The notes below the pieces were generated by a model. It saw only the letters and a list, made by a program, of their open reading frames with translations. It was not told the DNA's origin and did not search any database. DNA of 56,029 nt, from contig CAUFRO010000012.1 in NCBI GenBank assembly GCA_959027945.1, positions 1 through 56,029 of the forward strand, read 5' to 3'. Source of the stretch: an uncultured Collinsella sp. Its GTDB lineage: Bacteria; Actinomycetota; Coriobacteriia; Coriobacteriales; Coriobacteriaceae. This document shows, in pieces, positions 25,115 through 34,863 of the stretch. Every line of letters starts with the position of its first letter. Within the stretch, counting starts at the first letter, position 1. A program made the translations under genes and the position numbers.

Positions 25115-25723
25115 ATGAGTATTAACCTTATCCCATTCGACTCCTCTATCGAGTGCATGACAATCGACACGGAGACCACTGGGCTCGATCCAGCCGGCGG
25201 CGATGAGATCCTGACGCTCGCCATGGTTCTCGATATCGACGGCCAAGACTCACCCTCGACGGTTCATCTACGTGTCAGGCCACAGCATAAGACGGAATGG
25301 CCCGACGCCGAGCGCGTGAACCATATCTCCCCCGCCTCCGTGGCGAGCTACAAGCCCTTTGAAAGGTATGTCGAGGCCGTCCAGTCCCTATTCGACCGTA
25401 CGGAGAAGATTGTCGGATGGAACGTCGCATTCGACCTCGGTTTTCTCGAGAACGAGGGCGTCGTCATACCGCAGACGACGAAGGTAATCGATGCGATGGA
25501 GGCCTTCGGGCGCGCATACGGCCCGTTCTCGGAAACCCATACCCGATGGAGACTGACCTCTGCGGCAGATGCCGTGGGCTATAGCTTCGAGGGGGCGCCC
25601 CATACCGCTCTCGCCGATGCCTTGGCTACCAGGCATCTATATCTATACGCCGAATCGATCATCGAAGGCCATAGACATCCGGGGTCAGATGTCAAACGCC
25701 CCGGAGCTTACAGGCATATCTAG
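25115..25723 (+). CDS. DnaQ-like 3'-5' exonuclease
   Basis: All DEDDh motifs are visible: TIDTETTGLDP (D18, E20), VGWNVAFDLGFL near residue 107, and HTALADALAT with the catalytic His and Asp near residue 168. It could trim 3' ends during transfer or process element DNA; the role in the element is inference. It is 202 aa, the size of a single exonuclease domain. A decayed relative lies at 634-969. Confidence 0.85.
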   Translation: MSINLIPFDSSIECMTIDTETTGLDPAGGDEILTLAMVLDIDGQDSPSTVHLRVRPQHKTEWPDAERVNHISPASVASYKPFERYVEAVQSLFDRTEKIVGWNVAFDLGFLENEGVVIPQTTKVIDAMEAFGRAYGPFSETHTRWRLTSAADAVGYSFEGAPHTALADALATRHLYLYAESIIEGHRHPGSDVKRPGAYRHI

Positions 25724-25842
25724 GAAATTGTCACCCTGTGGCACCAAACCGGTCTGCACGGGTGGCCTATATGGCGAAAACTGTATTTGGGGCCGCCCGA
25801 GCGTGCGGCCCCAATGCACATCGCCGGAAGGAGGTACCAGCA

Positions 25843-26910
25843 ATGCCCGGAGAGAACGAAGAAGCCATGCGTGTCTTGCTCATGCTCGGGCAGGCTGTTA
25901 TGCCGCCGGCGCGTGAGGTTCTCATTCTTACGATGAGGGCGCTGGCGCGCGGCACCGGCAAGGTTGCCGGCACTGCCGGCAGGACGGCCCAGCGCGGCGC
26001 GAACCATGCGATCAGCCATGTAAACGGACTCGGGCGCTACGGCCTTGTGACCGAGCATACCTTGAGGCGCGACCGCAACGACGTCATCAAGCTCGTCAAC
26101 CTCGGCAAGGAGGGCGCGCTCGACCGCGGCGACCTGTCGCTCCTTTCCGACATCTGCCGCAGGCACCGCATCGGGTTCGCGGTTTTCGAAGACCCGGCGA
26201 CCGGCTATTTCGCAATCGAATACAAGATGAAGGACCAGGAGGCCCTTGCCGCCTGCATCGAGACGGCTATCCAGAGAAAGCTAATCTCGAATGCCGACGT
26301 GGATAGCGCCATGAGGGGACCGGTCGAGAAGGGCAACGGCCCCCAGTCGGTCAATCCGCGTAATGAGCGCTCGTCTGAGCAATTAAAAGAGTATCCAGCG
26401 CTTCCCGCAATCGGGCTTCCCGCCGTTGGCCTCCCTCCGGTTGGCCTGCCGCCCGCGCCGGAAAGCATCGAATACCTCGGGGAATCTTGGAAACTCGACC
26501 AGTCCGATGGCATGTACAAGCGTAAATTCACCGGTTGGGACGGCACTGCCTACACCGCCGCCATGACAACGGCCGGTGCCTTCAGGATCACCGATTCCGA
26601 CGGCCGTCTGGCGAAAATCGGAAACCAGGTCTGCGAGGGAGACGTCAAGGGGGCGTTTATCGAGGGACGCTCCGACGCGCTCGTTCGATGCCATTCCCAG
26701 ATCGAGACCCTGAAGGACCGTGAGGCCTTCGAGGGATCGGTTAAGCTGCAGCAGCGCCCAGGACGCACCAAGCAGATGGGCTCGCACGAGGTCATTCGCG
26801 CCGCTAATATGCGCGACGCCGCCGACCGCAAGGCGAACCGTCACCAGATCGGAAATCAGAACCGTCCGGCCACGCACTCCCGAACACTCAACAAGCGGGT
26901 CAAGAGGTAA
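25843..26910 (+). CDS. DUF3801/PcfB-like conjugation protein (355 aa)
   Basis: The first 150 residues resemble DUF3801 (PcfB-type) proteins: LMLGQAVMPPAREVLILTMR, a basic segment, LGKEGALDRGDLSLLSDICR, then RRHRIGFAVFEDPATGYFAI and KMKDQEALAACI. PcfB assists the coupling protein at the relaxosome in pCF10. The gene lies directly upstream of the coupling-protein gene, the same order as pcfB-pcfC. A proline-rich linker (LPAIGLPAVGLPPVGLPP) leads to an unrecognised C-terminal domain. I moved the start to 25843 because a perfect AAGGAGGT lies seven bases before it. Confidence 0.65.
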   Translation: MPGENEEAMRVLLMLGQAVMPPAREVLILTMRALARGTGKVAGTAGRTAQRGANHAISHVNGLGRYGLVTEHTLRRDRNDVIKLVNLGKEGALDRGDLSLLSDICRRHRIGFAVFEDPATGYFAIEYKMKDQEALAACIETAIQRKLISNADVDSAMRGPVEKGNGPQSVNPRNERSSEQLKEYPALPAIGLPAVGLPPVGLPPAPESIEYLGESWKLDQSDGMYKRKFTGWDGTAYTAAMTTAGAFRITDSDGRLAKIGNQVCEGDVKGAFIEGRSDALVRCHSQIETLKDREAFEGSVKLQQRPGRTKQMGSHEVIRAANMRDAADRKANRHQIGNQNRPATHSRTLNKRVKR

Positions 26911-26913
26911 TTC

Positions 26914-28887
26914 ATGAAGTTGCCCAAGCTGGACATAACGAGGGCAATCGGAGCCGTCGTGCTGGGGGCGGCCGCCTTCTGGATCGTAAACCTTACGGTC
27001 CAGAAGGTCATGCTCGGAATCAACGGCATGGAGACACCCGATGACGTCGTGGCCTTCATCGCATGGTCGGCATCCCGGCGACCCTTAGGCATCTACTTCG
27101 GTGGGCTCCCTTTGCTGATTTCTGCCGCAACGTCCCTCGCGTTCGCGCTGGCCACTTTCCTCAAGAAGGAGGCGCCTGGCGAGGACATCTCTCCCGCCAA
27201 GCAATATGGCTCCCAGCGATTCTCCACCGCCCAGGAGCGCTTGCTGTACTCGCATAACAAGGCGACAGACGAGTGGCCCGTCCCCAACTGGTGCGAGACG
27301 GTCGAGGACGACAATATCATCCTGTCGCTCAACAGCAAGGTTGCCGGTACCTCAATCGTCAATGATAAGAAGGACCCGATTAGGCGTGAGAGCCAGGTGC
27401 CGAACCGCAACATGTTCATCATGGCCGGATCGGGTGCTGGCAAGTCATACCGATTCGTGACCAACCAGATCATGCAGATGAACGGCAACATGGTCTTCAC
27501 CGATCCGTCTGGCGAGCTTTTCCGCGCATCTGCCGCCTTTTTGGAGAAAAACGGCTATGAGGTGCAGGTCATCGACCTGCGCGACGAGGAGCACATCCTG
27601 GCCTCTACCCCCTACAACCCGCTCATCAACTGCCGTGACGTCACGTCCATCAACTCGCTGGTCAATATGTTCATTGCGAACACCAAAGGTGAGGACACGC
27701 GCGGCGACCAGCAGTTCTTCATCGACATGGAGAAGAATTTCTACACCTGCGTCTGCGGCATGTTCGTCTTTTGGTTCAAGGCCAACGGCAATACCGCGGA
27801 CTGCACCCTTCCGGGCATCATCGACTACCTGGCGATGGCCAAGGCCGACGGCGCCGAGGGCATCAACAAGCTCGACCTCGTCTTCGAGGGTACCCGCGAG
27901 CGCGACGGCTTTGATGGGTTCGCGCAGTACATCATCGATACCTACGGCGAGGACGCGCTCGACGACGAGTCCCTCCCCGAGAACTCCGTCCTCACCAACT
28001 ACCGCACCTTCAAGGCCAACGCCGGCGCCCCCGAGCAGATGGCGGCAGTCGTGTCCTCGTGCGCGGCCCGCCTGCAGAGACTCAACAACCCCGCGATCAG
28101 GAAGATGCTGGGTCGCGACGAGCTCGACCTGCAGTCTATCGACAAGCGCAAGCGCGCCATATTCTTCTGCATCAAGTCCGGCGGCGGCCCCTATGACTTT
28201 GTCGCCGCGATGGCCCTGAACCAGCTGTTCGATATCTCGAAGGATATCGGATCCACGAACGGCATCGGCCATCTTGAGATCCCCCTCTATTGCTATCTAG
28301 ACGAGCTCGCCCAGATAGGTAAGATCCCCGACTTGGAGAAGTTGTTCGCCGAGAGCCGTAAGTTTTGGATCAACCTCTGCGCCATCGTGCAGGACGGCAA
28401 GCAGCTCGAGGCCCGGTACGGCAAGCAGTCGGAATCCATCCGTGCAAACTCGGCCATTTTCATGTACATGGGTTCCTCCCTCTTTTCCGATTGCGAGCAG
28501 ATATCTCGCGAGATGGGCAACACCACGAAGAAGTTCACCGATTACTCCGTCTCGAATTCCGCAAGCGGAAAATCCATCAATGAGAGTACGAGATACGTCA
28601 AGGTCCCGCTCATGAGCCCCGAGGAGCTCTACAGCTTCAACGAGGAAGACGGCCTGTCCCCTGACGAGTGCGTGACCCACTACAAGCAGGGAATGTGGTT
28701 CCGCGACCTCAAGGCCGACCCGGAGATCCACCCCCGGCGCAAGGAGTATCTCGCCGCCGGCAAGACCGACATGCTCGAGTGGGCGCGCTCAAGGAAGCAT
28801 GCGAAAGACCCTGACGCGTCCACACCTGAGGACGTCGTGCTCATCGACCGAGCAAACCCCAAGACCATCGTCATCGACGCCTATTAG
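26914..28887 (+). CDS. Type IV coupling protein (VirD4/TraG/PcfC family)
   Basis: It brings relaxase-DNA to the secretion channel and pumps DNA with ATP. Two N-terminal membrane segments (about residues 9-27 and 62-84), Walker A MAGSGAGKSYRFVTNQ near 171, the VFTDPSGELFR motif, and Walker B CYLDELAQIGKIP near 460 are visible. Later QDGKQLEARYG and LMSPEELYSFN are typical of TraG C-domains. 657 aa is normal. It follows the DUF3801-like gene by three bases. Confidence 0.93.
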   Translation: MKLPKLDITRAIGAVVLGAAAFWIVNLTVQKVMLGINGMETPDDVVAFIAWSASRRPLGIYFGGLPLLISAATSLAFALATFLKKEAPGEDISPAKQYGSQRFSTAQERLLYSHNKATDEWPVPNWCETVEDDNIILSLNSKVAGTSIVNDKKDPIRRESQVPNRNMFIMAGSGAGKSYRFVTNQIMQMNGNMVFTDPSGELFRASAAFLEKNGYEVQVIDLRDEEHILASTPYNPLINCRDVTSINSLVNMFIANTKGEDTRGDQQFFIDMEKNFYTCVCGMFVFWFKANGNTADCTLPGIIDYLAMAKADGAEGINKLDLVFEGTRERDGFDGFAQYIIDTYGEDALDDESLPENSVLTNYRTFKANAGAPEQMAAVVSSCAARLQRLNNPAIRKMLGRDELDLQSIDKRKRAIFFCIKSGGGPYDFVAAMALNQLFDISKDIGSTNGIGHLEIPLYCYLDELAQIGKIPDLEKLFAESRKFWINLCAIVQDGKQLEARYGKQSESIRANSAIFMYMGSSLFSDCEQISREMGNTTKKFTDYSVSNSASGKSINESTRYVKVPLMSPEELYSFNEEDGLSPDECVTHYKQGMWFRDLKADPEIHPRRKEYLAAGKTDMLEWARSRKHAKDPDASTPEDVVLIDRANPKTIVIDAY

Positions 28888-28930
28888 GGCGCATGAATAG
28901 ATATCGCAAATCCTAGGGAAGGACATTTTA

Positions 28931-29149
28931 ATGGAACAGCTTTCAACAATCGTCACATCCTTCGAGAACCTCATGATCGCTGGTGGTTCTCTGTTTGCCC
29001 TGTGGGGTGTATATAACCTGCTTGAGGAGAAGACCAAGGGACGTCCCGGCCACGGTACCGAATGGTGGCAGGTGCTCGCCGGCGTATTCATTGCCGGATG
29101 CGGCGTGTCCCACATCATCTCCCAGCTGTTCAACGGCATCATTCAATAA
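28931..29149 (+). CDS. Small membrane protein, Maff2-like (72 aa)
   Basis: Two hydrophobic segments (LMIAGGSLFALWGVYNLL and WQVLAGVFIAGCGVSHII) flank a short charged loop EEKTKGRPGHG. The pattern G-ALWGxxNLLE...G matches Maff2-family proteins of Gram-positive conjugative elements, perhaps the pilin-like VirB2 equivalent. GGAAGGA precedes ATG. Its TAA overlaps the next ATG (TAATG). Confidence 0.7.
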   Translation: MEQLSTIVTSFENLMIAGGSLFALWGVYNLLEEKTKGRPGHGTEWWQVLAGVFIAGCGVSHIISQLFNGIIQ

Positions 29150-30738
29150 TGAGTATTCGGGAGAGGTTGCTCGCCTTCGCCGCCGGCTCCCCTATCGGGG
29201 ATGACCGGTCGCCAAGACCGACGGAACCATACGGGGAATATGAGCTCGACAGGCGATCCATAAGGTGGTCGGAGAGCATTTTTCGCTTAGCGGTTGTCAG
29301 CGTTGCCCTGTTGGTGCTGGGCTGCGCGATGTCCGGTATCGCCTATGCCGCGCAAAAGGGTCAGTGGAATGTCAATCTCGGCATCGACAACATGGCTCCC
29401 GAGTGCCGGCAGATTTCCATCAAGTGGAGCGACGTCGGTAAGGACAAGTACGTGACCTTCGAGCACGGCGGCATCAAGGCCTACAAGATCGGTTACACCG
29501 TAACGACTGGCATCAACGGAAGCACCGTCGAGGGGCCCGTCTACTACGATAAAAACGGCAAGGTCGTCGATAAGTCCCATAGCAAAAGGAAGAAGTACAC
29601 CGGTGGCCTGCAGAAGGAAGATCTAAAGAAGAACTTCGAGCCCTCGTGGGCGCCCGATGGTTGGGAAAAGGCGGCGTCGGCCTCGACGAGCGTGAACCCT
29701 AATGAGAACCACAAACCGCATGAATCGCAAGGCTCCGAGTCAAAGGACCCGGAGGACTTGGCAAACCAGTTAATCAAGGATCATCAGCCCAAATTCACTC
29801 TAACTTTTGAATTCTTTAAGTATTCTGCGGAAAATTTGGCATGGTCCTTCTGCCGCGGGCTTGCGGAGAATGCGACCAGTCTCGCCGAATGGTGTATTTC
29901 GCTGGTGTCCTCCACGGCAGATACGGCTTTCACTTCCGATTTCACCAATGGGCCTTTTGCCCAGTTCTACACCATGGCATCGACGCTGTCCAAAAACGCT
30001 TTCCAGCCTTACGCCTTTGCGTTTCTTGGCCTGACTTTCGGGGTCGCCCTTATGCATCAGCTCGATGTCCGCCGCAAGATGGCCGGTATCGATATCATGG
30101 CAAGCCTCGCCTTCGTCGTGATGATGTTCGCGGTGAGCTACACCCTCATCGTGCACGCGATGGATATCTGCGCCTGCATATATATCCTCGCCCAGAACTT
30201 GGTAAGGGTCGTGAACATCGCGCTCGCGTCTGTCGGCATAGAGGCGTCCCAGCCCCTCGCCATCAGGAAGCAGGTTATAGACTCGTTCGATTCTCTAACG
30301 TATGCCCAGGCGAGTACTTCTTTTATCCTGCTGCTTCTTGCAATCGTGGCCCTTGTGGCCTGCGTCGCCTGCTTATTTTGCGTAATGACCACCATCTTCG
30401 TGCGCGTCGGCGAGATATACCTCAGGGCGGCGGCGAGCCCCCTCTGCCTTGCGTTCTTTGCAGACGACAGGTCCAGGGCTATGGGGGTCGGATACCTCAA
30501 GCGCTTTGCCGCGGTGTGCTTCCAGGCGGTCATGATTGTCATCGCCATCGGCATGATCCCCTTGATCATGACAGTGGCCTCCGAGCTCATAGCGCCGATC
30601 ACTTCCGACACGAGCAGCCTGAGCGGGTTTGGGGATGCCGTCGCCGCCCTGATACCGTCGATGTGCGCCGTCCTGTGCATCACGGAGATAGTCAACAAGT
30701 CCAAGATGGTCGCCAACAGCCTGTTTGGCCTTGCCTGA
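29149..30738 (+). CDS. VirB6/TrbL-like membrane channel protein (529 aa)
   Basis: The N-terminal segment (RLAVVSVALLVLGCAMSGIAYA) is a membrane anchor or signal, followed by a polar extracellular-type domain rich in lysine and glycine to about residue 210. The C-terminal half has at least five hydrophobic helices, including ASLAFVVMMFAVSYTLIVHA, FILLLLAIVALVACVACLF and AVMIVIAIGMIPLIM. GEIYLRAAASPLCLAFFAD is the VirB6/TrbL-type signature loop. Start overlaps the previous stop. Confidence 0.8.
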   Translation: MSIRERLLAFAAGSPIGDDRSPRPTEPYGEYELDRRSIRWSESIFRLAVVSVALLVLGCAMSGIAYAAQKGQWNVNLGIDNMAPECRQISIKWSDVGKDKYVTFEHGGIKAYKIGYTVTTGINGSTVEGPVYYDKNGKVVDKSHSKRKKYTGGLQKEDLKKNFEPSWAPDGWEKAASASTSVNPNENHKPHESQGSESKDPEDLANQLIKDHQPKFTLTFEFFKYSAENLAWSFCRGLAENATSLAEWCISLVSSTADTAFTSDFTNGPFAQFYTMASTLSKNAFQPYAFAFLGLTFGVALMHQLDVRRKMAGIDIMASLAFVVMMFAVSYTLIVHAMDICACIYILAQNLVRVVNIALASVGIEASQPLAIRKQVIDSFDSLTYAQASTSFILLLLAIVALVACVACLFCVMTTIFVRVGEIYLRAAASPLCLAFFADDRSRAMGVGYLKRFAAVCFQAVMIVIAIGMIPLIMTVASELIAPITSDTSSLSGFGDAVAALIPSMCAVLCITEIVNKSKMVANSLFGLA

Positions 30739-30751
30739 GGAAGGTGATGAA

Positions 30752-31222
30752 ATGGCAGAGACATTCGTGCGCGACGATATCAACAGCTATGTCGCGAGAA
30801 ACATCTTCGGTCATTTTTCCAAGCGCTCCGCTGTGGCGGCGTTGGCTGCCGCCTCGGTCGTGTCAGTCGGCATCTACGGCGTATACGCATGGGATTGGAA
30901 CCTGGAGGCCGTCACCTATCTGGCGATTCCGGTTTGCGTCGGGATCGGCGTGATAGGCCTCCACTCACACCACGGCCTCAAATCGGAAAAATGGCTGCCC
31001 CTCATGCTGAAGGACCGGGCCGAGCCGGATCAGCTCATGCTCGCGGTGCCGACTTTTGAGGTCGCGACACCGAAGAAGACTCGGGCCGAATTGCGTAAGG
31101 AGAAGCGCCGCGAGAAGGCCGCGAAGAAGGCAAGAAAGGTAGAACAGGAGACCGTGCCGGCGGGAATCGCCCAGGCGATGGCTGAGGTCTCTATTGATAA
31201 CGATAGGAGAAACCCGAGATGA
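30752..31222 (+). CDS. PrgI/VirB3-like membrane protein (156 aa)
   Basis: A short N-terminal region with IFGHFSKRSA leads into two hydrophobic segments (AALAAASVVSVGIYGVYAW and VTYLAIPVCVGIGVIGL). A basic C-terminal tail (RAELRKEKRREKAAKKARK) is predicted cytoplasmic. Position directly before the VirB4 ATPase and length match PrgI-family proteins, the VirB3 equivalent. GAGGAAGGTGATGAA precedes the start. The stop overlaps the next start by four bases. Confidence 0.75.
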   Translation: MAETFVRDDINSYVARNIFGHFSKRSAVAALAAASVVSVGIYGVYAWDWNLEAVTYLAIPVCVGIGVIGLHSHHGLKSEKWLPLMLKDRAEPDQLMLAVPTFEVATPKKTRAELRKEKRREKAAKKARKVEQETVPAGIAQAMAEVSIDNDRRNPR

Positions 31223-34200
31223 GCAGGATGACGATTGAGGATCTCGACCGTGAGATCGCGGAGGCGGAACAGCGCCGCGCGAACGCCGTCGAGGCCGGTT
31301 GGCCGAAGGGCGTGCGCCAAATGGACAAGCGCCTGAAAAAGCTGAATAAGAAACGCGACAAGCATCTTGCGAAATATGGTCCCGACATGCCATCCATCCC
31401 CCTTGGCTCTTCCTGGGAGACGGATGAGGACCAGGCCGATCTCGGCGTCAACACCGCCCTGTCGACCGACGTAAAGCTCGTCCAACCAAAATGGACGACC
31501 ACGAAACTCGTGCCCTACGAGCTGCTAACGGTCGACGGCGTCATGCGTATCGATTCGGCGACCTACTCCATCGCCCTGCGGGTCGACGACGTCAACTATC
31601 AGGGCGCACGACCCGAGGACCAATATCGCGTGCGCGAGGCATGGGCGGCGTATCTCGACTCCCTCGACCATACGGTGCGCCTCGGCATCTTCATCATGAA
31701 CAAGCGTGTGAGCCCGGAGGAGTTCGCCTCCGACCTGCTATTCCGCGAGGTGCCCGGTGATGATCGCGGCAACGTCTTGCGCCGCGAGTACAACGCCTGG
31801 ACTCGCTCCATGCTGGCGAAATCCTCCAGATCTGTACGCCGTGACCGCATCGTGACGATCGCGGTGTCCGCCGACACGTTGGAGCGCGCCGTCCCGCGCC
31901 TTTCCCAGGAGGCCGATTCCTTCCTGCGCTTCATGCGCGATCTCGGTTCCGACGCGCATATCCTCGACGGCCAGCAGCGTCTCGATATCATCCAGGCCAT
32001 GACGCGACAGGACGATAACCCGGGTACGGCGAACTTCGAGCGTCTTTCCGGAACCGTCGGCCTCACGACCCGCGAGCTCGTGGCCCCCTCTTCCGTCCTC
32101 ACGGCAGACGGCTACCGCGGCGACCCCCGCATGATTATCGGCCGCCGCTGGGTTAAAACCTATGACGTCACGCTCGACGGGTACGGCAAGACGATGAAGG
32201 ACTCCTTTATCTCCGATTTGACGGGGCTGCCCTACGACCTCACCGTCGCATGGCACATCCGGCCCTGGGAATTCTCTGCCGCGATCTCCGCTGCAGAGAA
32301 CCACCTGCATGAGATCACCGAGGAAAACAACACCTACCAGTTCAACACGAGCCGTCCCGAGGTCGGTTACTTCGTCGACCAGAGTAACATGCCGCCCGCC
32401 ATGCGCGAGGCCCAGGAGGATGCCGAGGCTTTCCGAGACGACCTTGAGAGCGCGGAGATGCACGCTTTCGGCGTCACGACGGTCGTTACCGTCCAGGGCC
32501 GCACGGAGACGGAGCTCGAGGAGGCATGCCGCGAGGTCGAGAAGGTGTTTTCCACGCACAGGAAGCCCTATCCCGATTCCTGGCGCGCGCTTCGCGAGGA
32601 ATCGTTCTCGACCGCCCTGCCTATCGGTACCCCCTATATCCCGTATGAGCGCACCCTCACGACAGATCCCCTGGCGCACATGATGATGTTCGTTGCGGCG
32701 GAGATGAATGACCCGGGCGGCAACATCATGGGTCTCAATGCCGAGACCCGCTCGTTTATCGTCTACGATCCGGTCTCCCATGAGCACACGAACAGCTTCA
32801 CGTTGGCACAGCCCCGTTCCGGCAAGTCGTTCAATTCGAAGATCACCCGCATCATCCCCGTGCACCTGAAGCATCCGGACGACGACGTGATCACTATCGA
32901 CCCCGAGGGCGAGTACGTCACCCCCACCGAGTATCTCGGCGGCCAAGTGATCCGTATCGCGGAAAACTCCGGCGACTACATCAACCCCCTCGACATCTCC
33001 CTTGCCTACGGCTCGGACGACCCGGAGACGAAGTCCTCCCCTGTTCCTGCGAAAGTGTCCTTCATCCAATCGCTCGTTCGCATGATGGCGAGCAGCGTCA
33101 ACGACGCCCAGGCAAACGTGCTCGATGCCGCCGCGGCCTACGCGTATAACCGATACTTGGACGACCCGCGCCCCGAGAACCTGCCGACACTTCAGGATAT
33201 CTATGACTTCCTGATGTCCGAGCAGGGCTCCGACATGCGCGACGCCCGAGACCTCGCGAAGCTCATTCGTCGCTACGTCACGGGCACGCTGTCGCTGTTC
33301 AACCATCCGACGAATGTGGACCTCCAGTCGAACCTCGTGTGCTTCGACCTGCATGAGCTGTCCAGCGAGCTCAAGCCGCTGGCGCTTCTCATCATCCTCG
33401 ACCATATCTGGGTCCGCGTCTCGGCAAACCGCCGCGCCGGAAGGCGAACCTGGCTCGTTATCGACGAGTTCCAGCTCCTGCTCGACAGCCCCTATGCGCG
33501 CAGCCAGATCGACCGCTTCTTCACCCGTGGCGGCAAATGGGACTTCTACATCAACGCCATCACGCAGAACCTTTCGCGCGTCCTCAACAGCGAGGAGACG
33601 CGTTACATGTTCCAGAACTCGCCCTTCGTGACGGTCCTGCAGCAGACGAGCGACCTTCTGCCCGACTTCCAGGAGCTATTCAACCTCTCCGAGAGCCAGA
33701 CGAAGGTTTTGGCAACCGCGCATCCCGGCGAGGGCCTCTACGTGTTCAAGAACCGCGTGGTCCATTTCGACTTCCCGATCGACCAGAAGATCTGCCCGAC
33801 GCTCTACGACATCTGCACGACCCGTCCCGCCGATATCAAGCGCCGGGTGGCGAGGCCGGTGCCGGTGAGGCCCGACGTCGATACGCTCGACGAGCCGGAG
33901 GACGCCCCGTCATCGTCCTCGCGTCCGAGACGTGAGGAGATCGGCCGCAGTGTGCCGTCGCCCGCGCACATGGCTCCCCCGCCGCAAGTCCGATCCGCCA
34001 ATCGACCTGCGAGCGAGCAATTTGGTTTCAACGGCGGCGACAACCGAGACGCGGTTGCCGCCAAAAACGAAAGGATGGAAGATATGGATATTCGTGACTT
34101 CCAGGAGGGCGTGAGCTACTCGCGCTTCAACACCCGTCGACTCCCGACCGAGGAGGAGCTGCGCGCACAGGCTGAAGCCGAGCTCAAGAAACTTGTCCTG

Positions 34201-34860
34201 AACGCAATCGATCAAGTCTTCACCCGTGAGAGCGACACCCACTTCGACGATTTCGCGCTGGCGCTCTCCGCTGCCGGCATCACGCTCGGCGCCGACCCCT
34301 CCGGCGACATCGCCTTCTCGAACGGCACGGTCGCCCTTTCCGGTTCCGAGGTCGGATACACGCTGCCGGCGCTCGTGGCCATGTCCGAGCGCGCCAACGG
34401 CCTTGATGCCGTAGCGGAGCCCCAGCGTGCCGCTGTCCCCGAGCAGGCTCAGTCCATCGAGGAGGATGCCGAGCAGGCTGCCTCTCGTCTCGATGGTGCC
34501 CGTCAGCAGCCGGTGGAATCGCCGGCCCGTCCGCGCACTCAGGCGCAAGTCCCTCAACAGCCGGCACACTCCGCAACGCCCCAGCAGACTTCCGCTGCAG
34601 ACTTCATGCAGACCGGCGGCATGTATCCAAACCAGCGCGCGGCTCAGCGCCGCCATCAGGCCGCGATGCAGGCGACGGCTGCTCCCCAGCAGCCCGCTGA
34701 ACAGCGCTTCACGAGCGCATCGGTCGCGGGGGCCATGCAGGGCCTGCTTAACTACCAAAACGACAGCGGCGAGGATATCGGTGGCGTGTTCACGAATCCC
34801 GATGAAATCAGCCCCGAGGGCCTCGGCGAATATGCTAGCGGCTCCGGTTTCGTAGGCTAG
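31219..34860 (+). CDS. VirB4-like conjugation ATPase with long C-terminal extension (1213 aa)
   Basis: VirB4 energises type IV secretion assembly and substrate passage. The core spans about residues 90-880, with Walker A TLAQPRSGKSFNSKI near 530, DDDVITIDPEGEYV, Walker B WLVIDEFQLLL near 744 and the TQNLSRVL motif. Beyond about residue 880 is a 330-residue tail rich in Pro, Ser, Gln and Ala with a short structured part (EEELRAQAEAELKKLVLNAI). The usual family length is 600-900, so the tail is unusual. AGGAG lies before ATG. Confidence 0.9.
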   Translation: MSRMTIEDLDREIAEAEQRRANAVEAGWPKGVRQMDKRLKKLNKKRDKHLAKYGPDMPSIPLGSSWETDEDQADLGVNTALSTDVKLVQPKWTTTKLVPYELLTVDGVMRIDSATYSIALRVDDVNYQGARPEDQYRVREAWAAYLDSLDHTVRLGIFIMNKRVSPEEFASDLLFREVPGDDRGNVLRREYNAWTRSMLAKSSRSVRRDRIVTIAVSADTLERAVPRLSQEADSFLRFMRDLGSDAHILDGQQRLDIIQAMTRQDDNPGTANFERLSGTVGLTTRELVAPSSVLTADGYRGDPRMIIGRRWVKTYDVTLDGYGKTMKDSFISDLTGLPYDLTVAWHIRPWEFSAAISAAENHLHEITEENNTYQFNTSRPEVGYFVDQSNMPPAMREAQEDAEAFRDDLESAEMHAFGVTTVVTVQGRTETELEEACREVEKVFSTHRKPYPDSWRALREESFSTALPIGTPYIPYERTLTTDPLAHMMMFVAAEMNDPGGNIMGLNAETRSFIVYDPVSHEHTNSFTLAQPRSGKSFNSKITRIIPVHLKHPDDDVITIDPEGEYVTPTEYLGGQVIRIAENSGDYINPLDISLAYGSDDPETKSSPVPAKVSFIQSLVRMMASSVNDAQANVLDAAAAYAYNRYLDDPRPENLPTLQDIYDFLMSEQGSDMRDARDLAKLIRRYVTGTLSLFNHPTNVDLQSNLVCFDLHELSSELKPLALLIILDHIWVRVSANRRAGRRTWLVIDEFQLLLDSPYARSQIDRFFTRGGKWDFYINAITQNLSRVLNSEETRYMFQNSPFVTVLQQTSDLLPDFQELFNLSESQTKVLATAHPGEGLYVFKNRVVHFDFPIDQKICPTLYDICTTRPADIKRRVARPVPVRPDVDTLDEPEDAPSSSSRPRREEIGRSVPSPAHMAPPPQVRSANRPASEQFGFNGGDNRDAVAAKNERMEDMDIRDFQEGVSYSRFNTRRLPTEEELRAQAEAELKKLVLNAIDQVFTRESDTHFDDFALALSAAGITLGADPSGDIAFSNGTVALSGSEVGYTLPALVAMSERANGLDAVAEPQRAAVPEQAQSIEEDAEQAASRLDGARQQPVESPARPRTQAQVPQQPAHSATPQQTSAADFMQTGGMYPNQRAAQRRHQAAMQATAAPQQPAEQRFTSASVAGAMQGLLNYQNDSGEDIGGVFTNPDEISPEGLGEYASGSGFVG

Positions 34861-34863
34861 AAA

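Noticed and set aside
31738..33405. 555-codon minus-strand frame opposite virB4
   Set aside because: It is antisense to an intact ATPase core with Walker motifs and has no recognisable domain.
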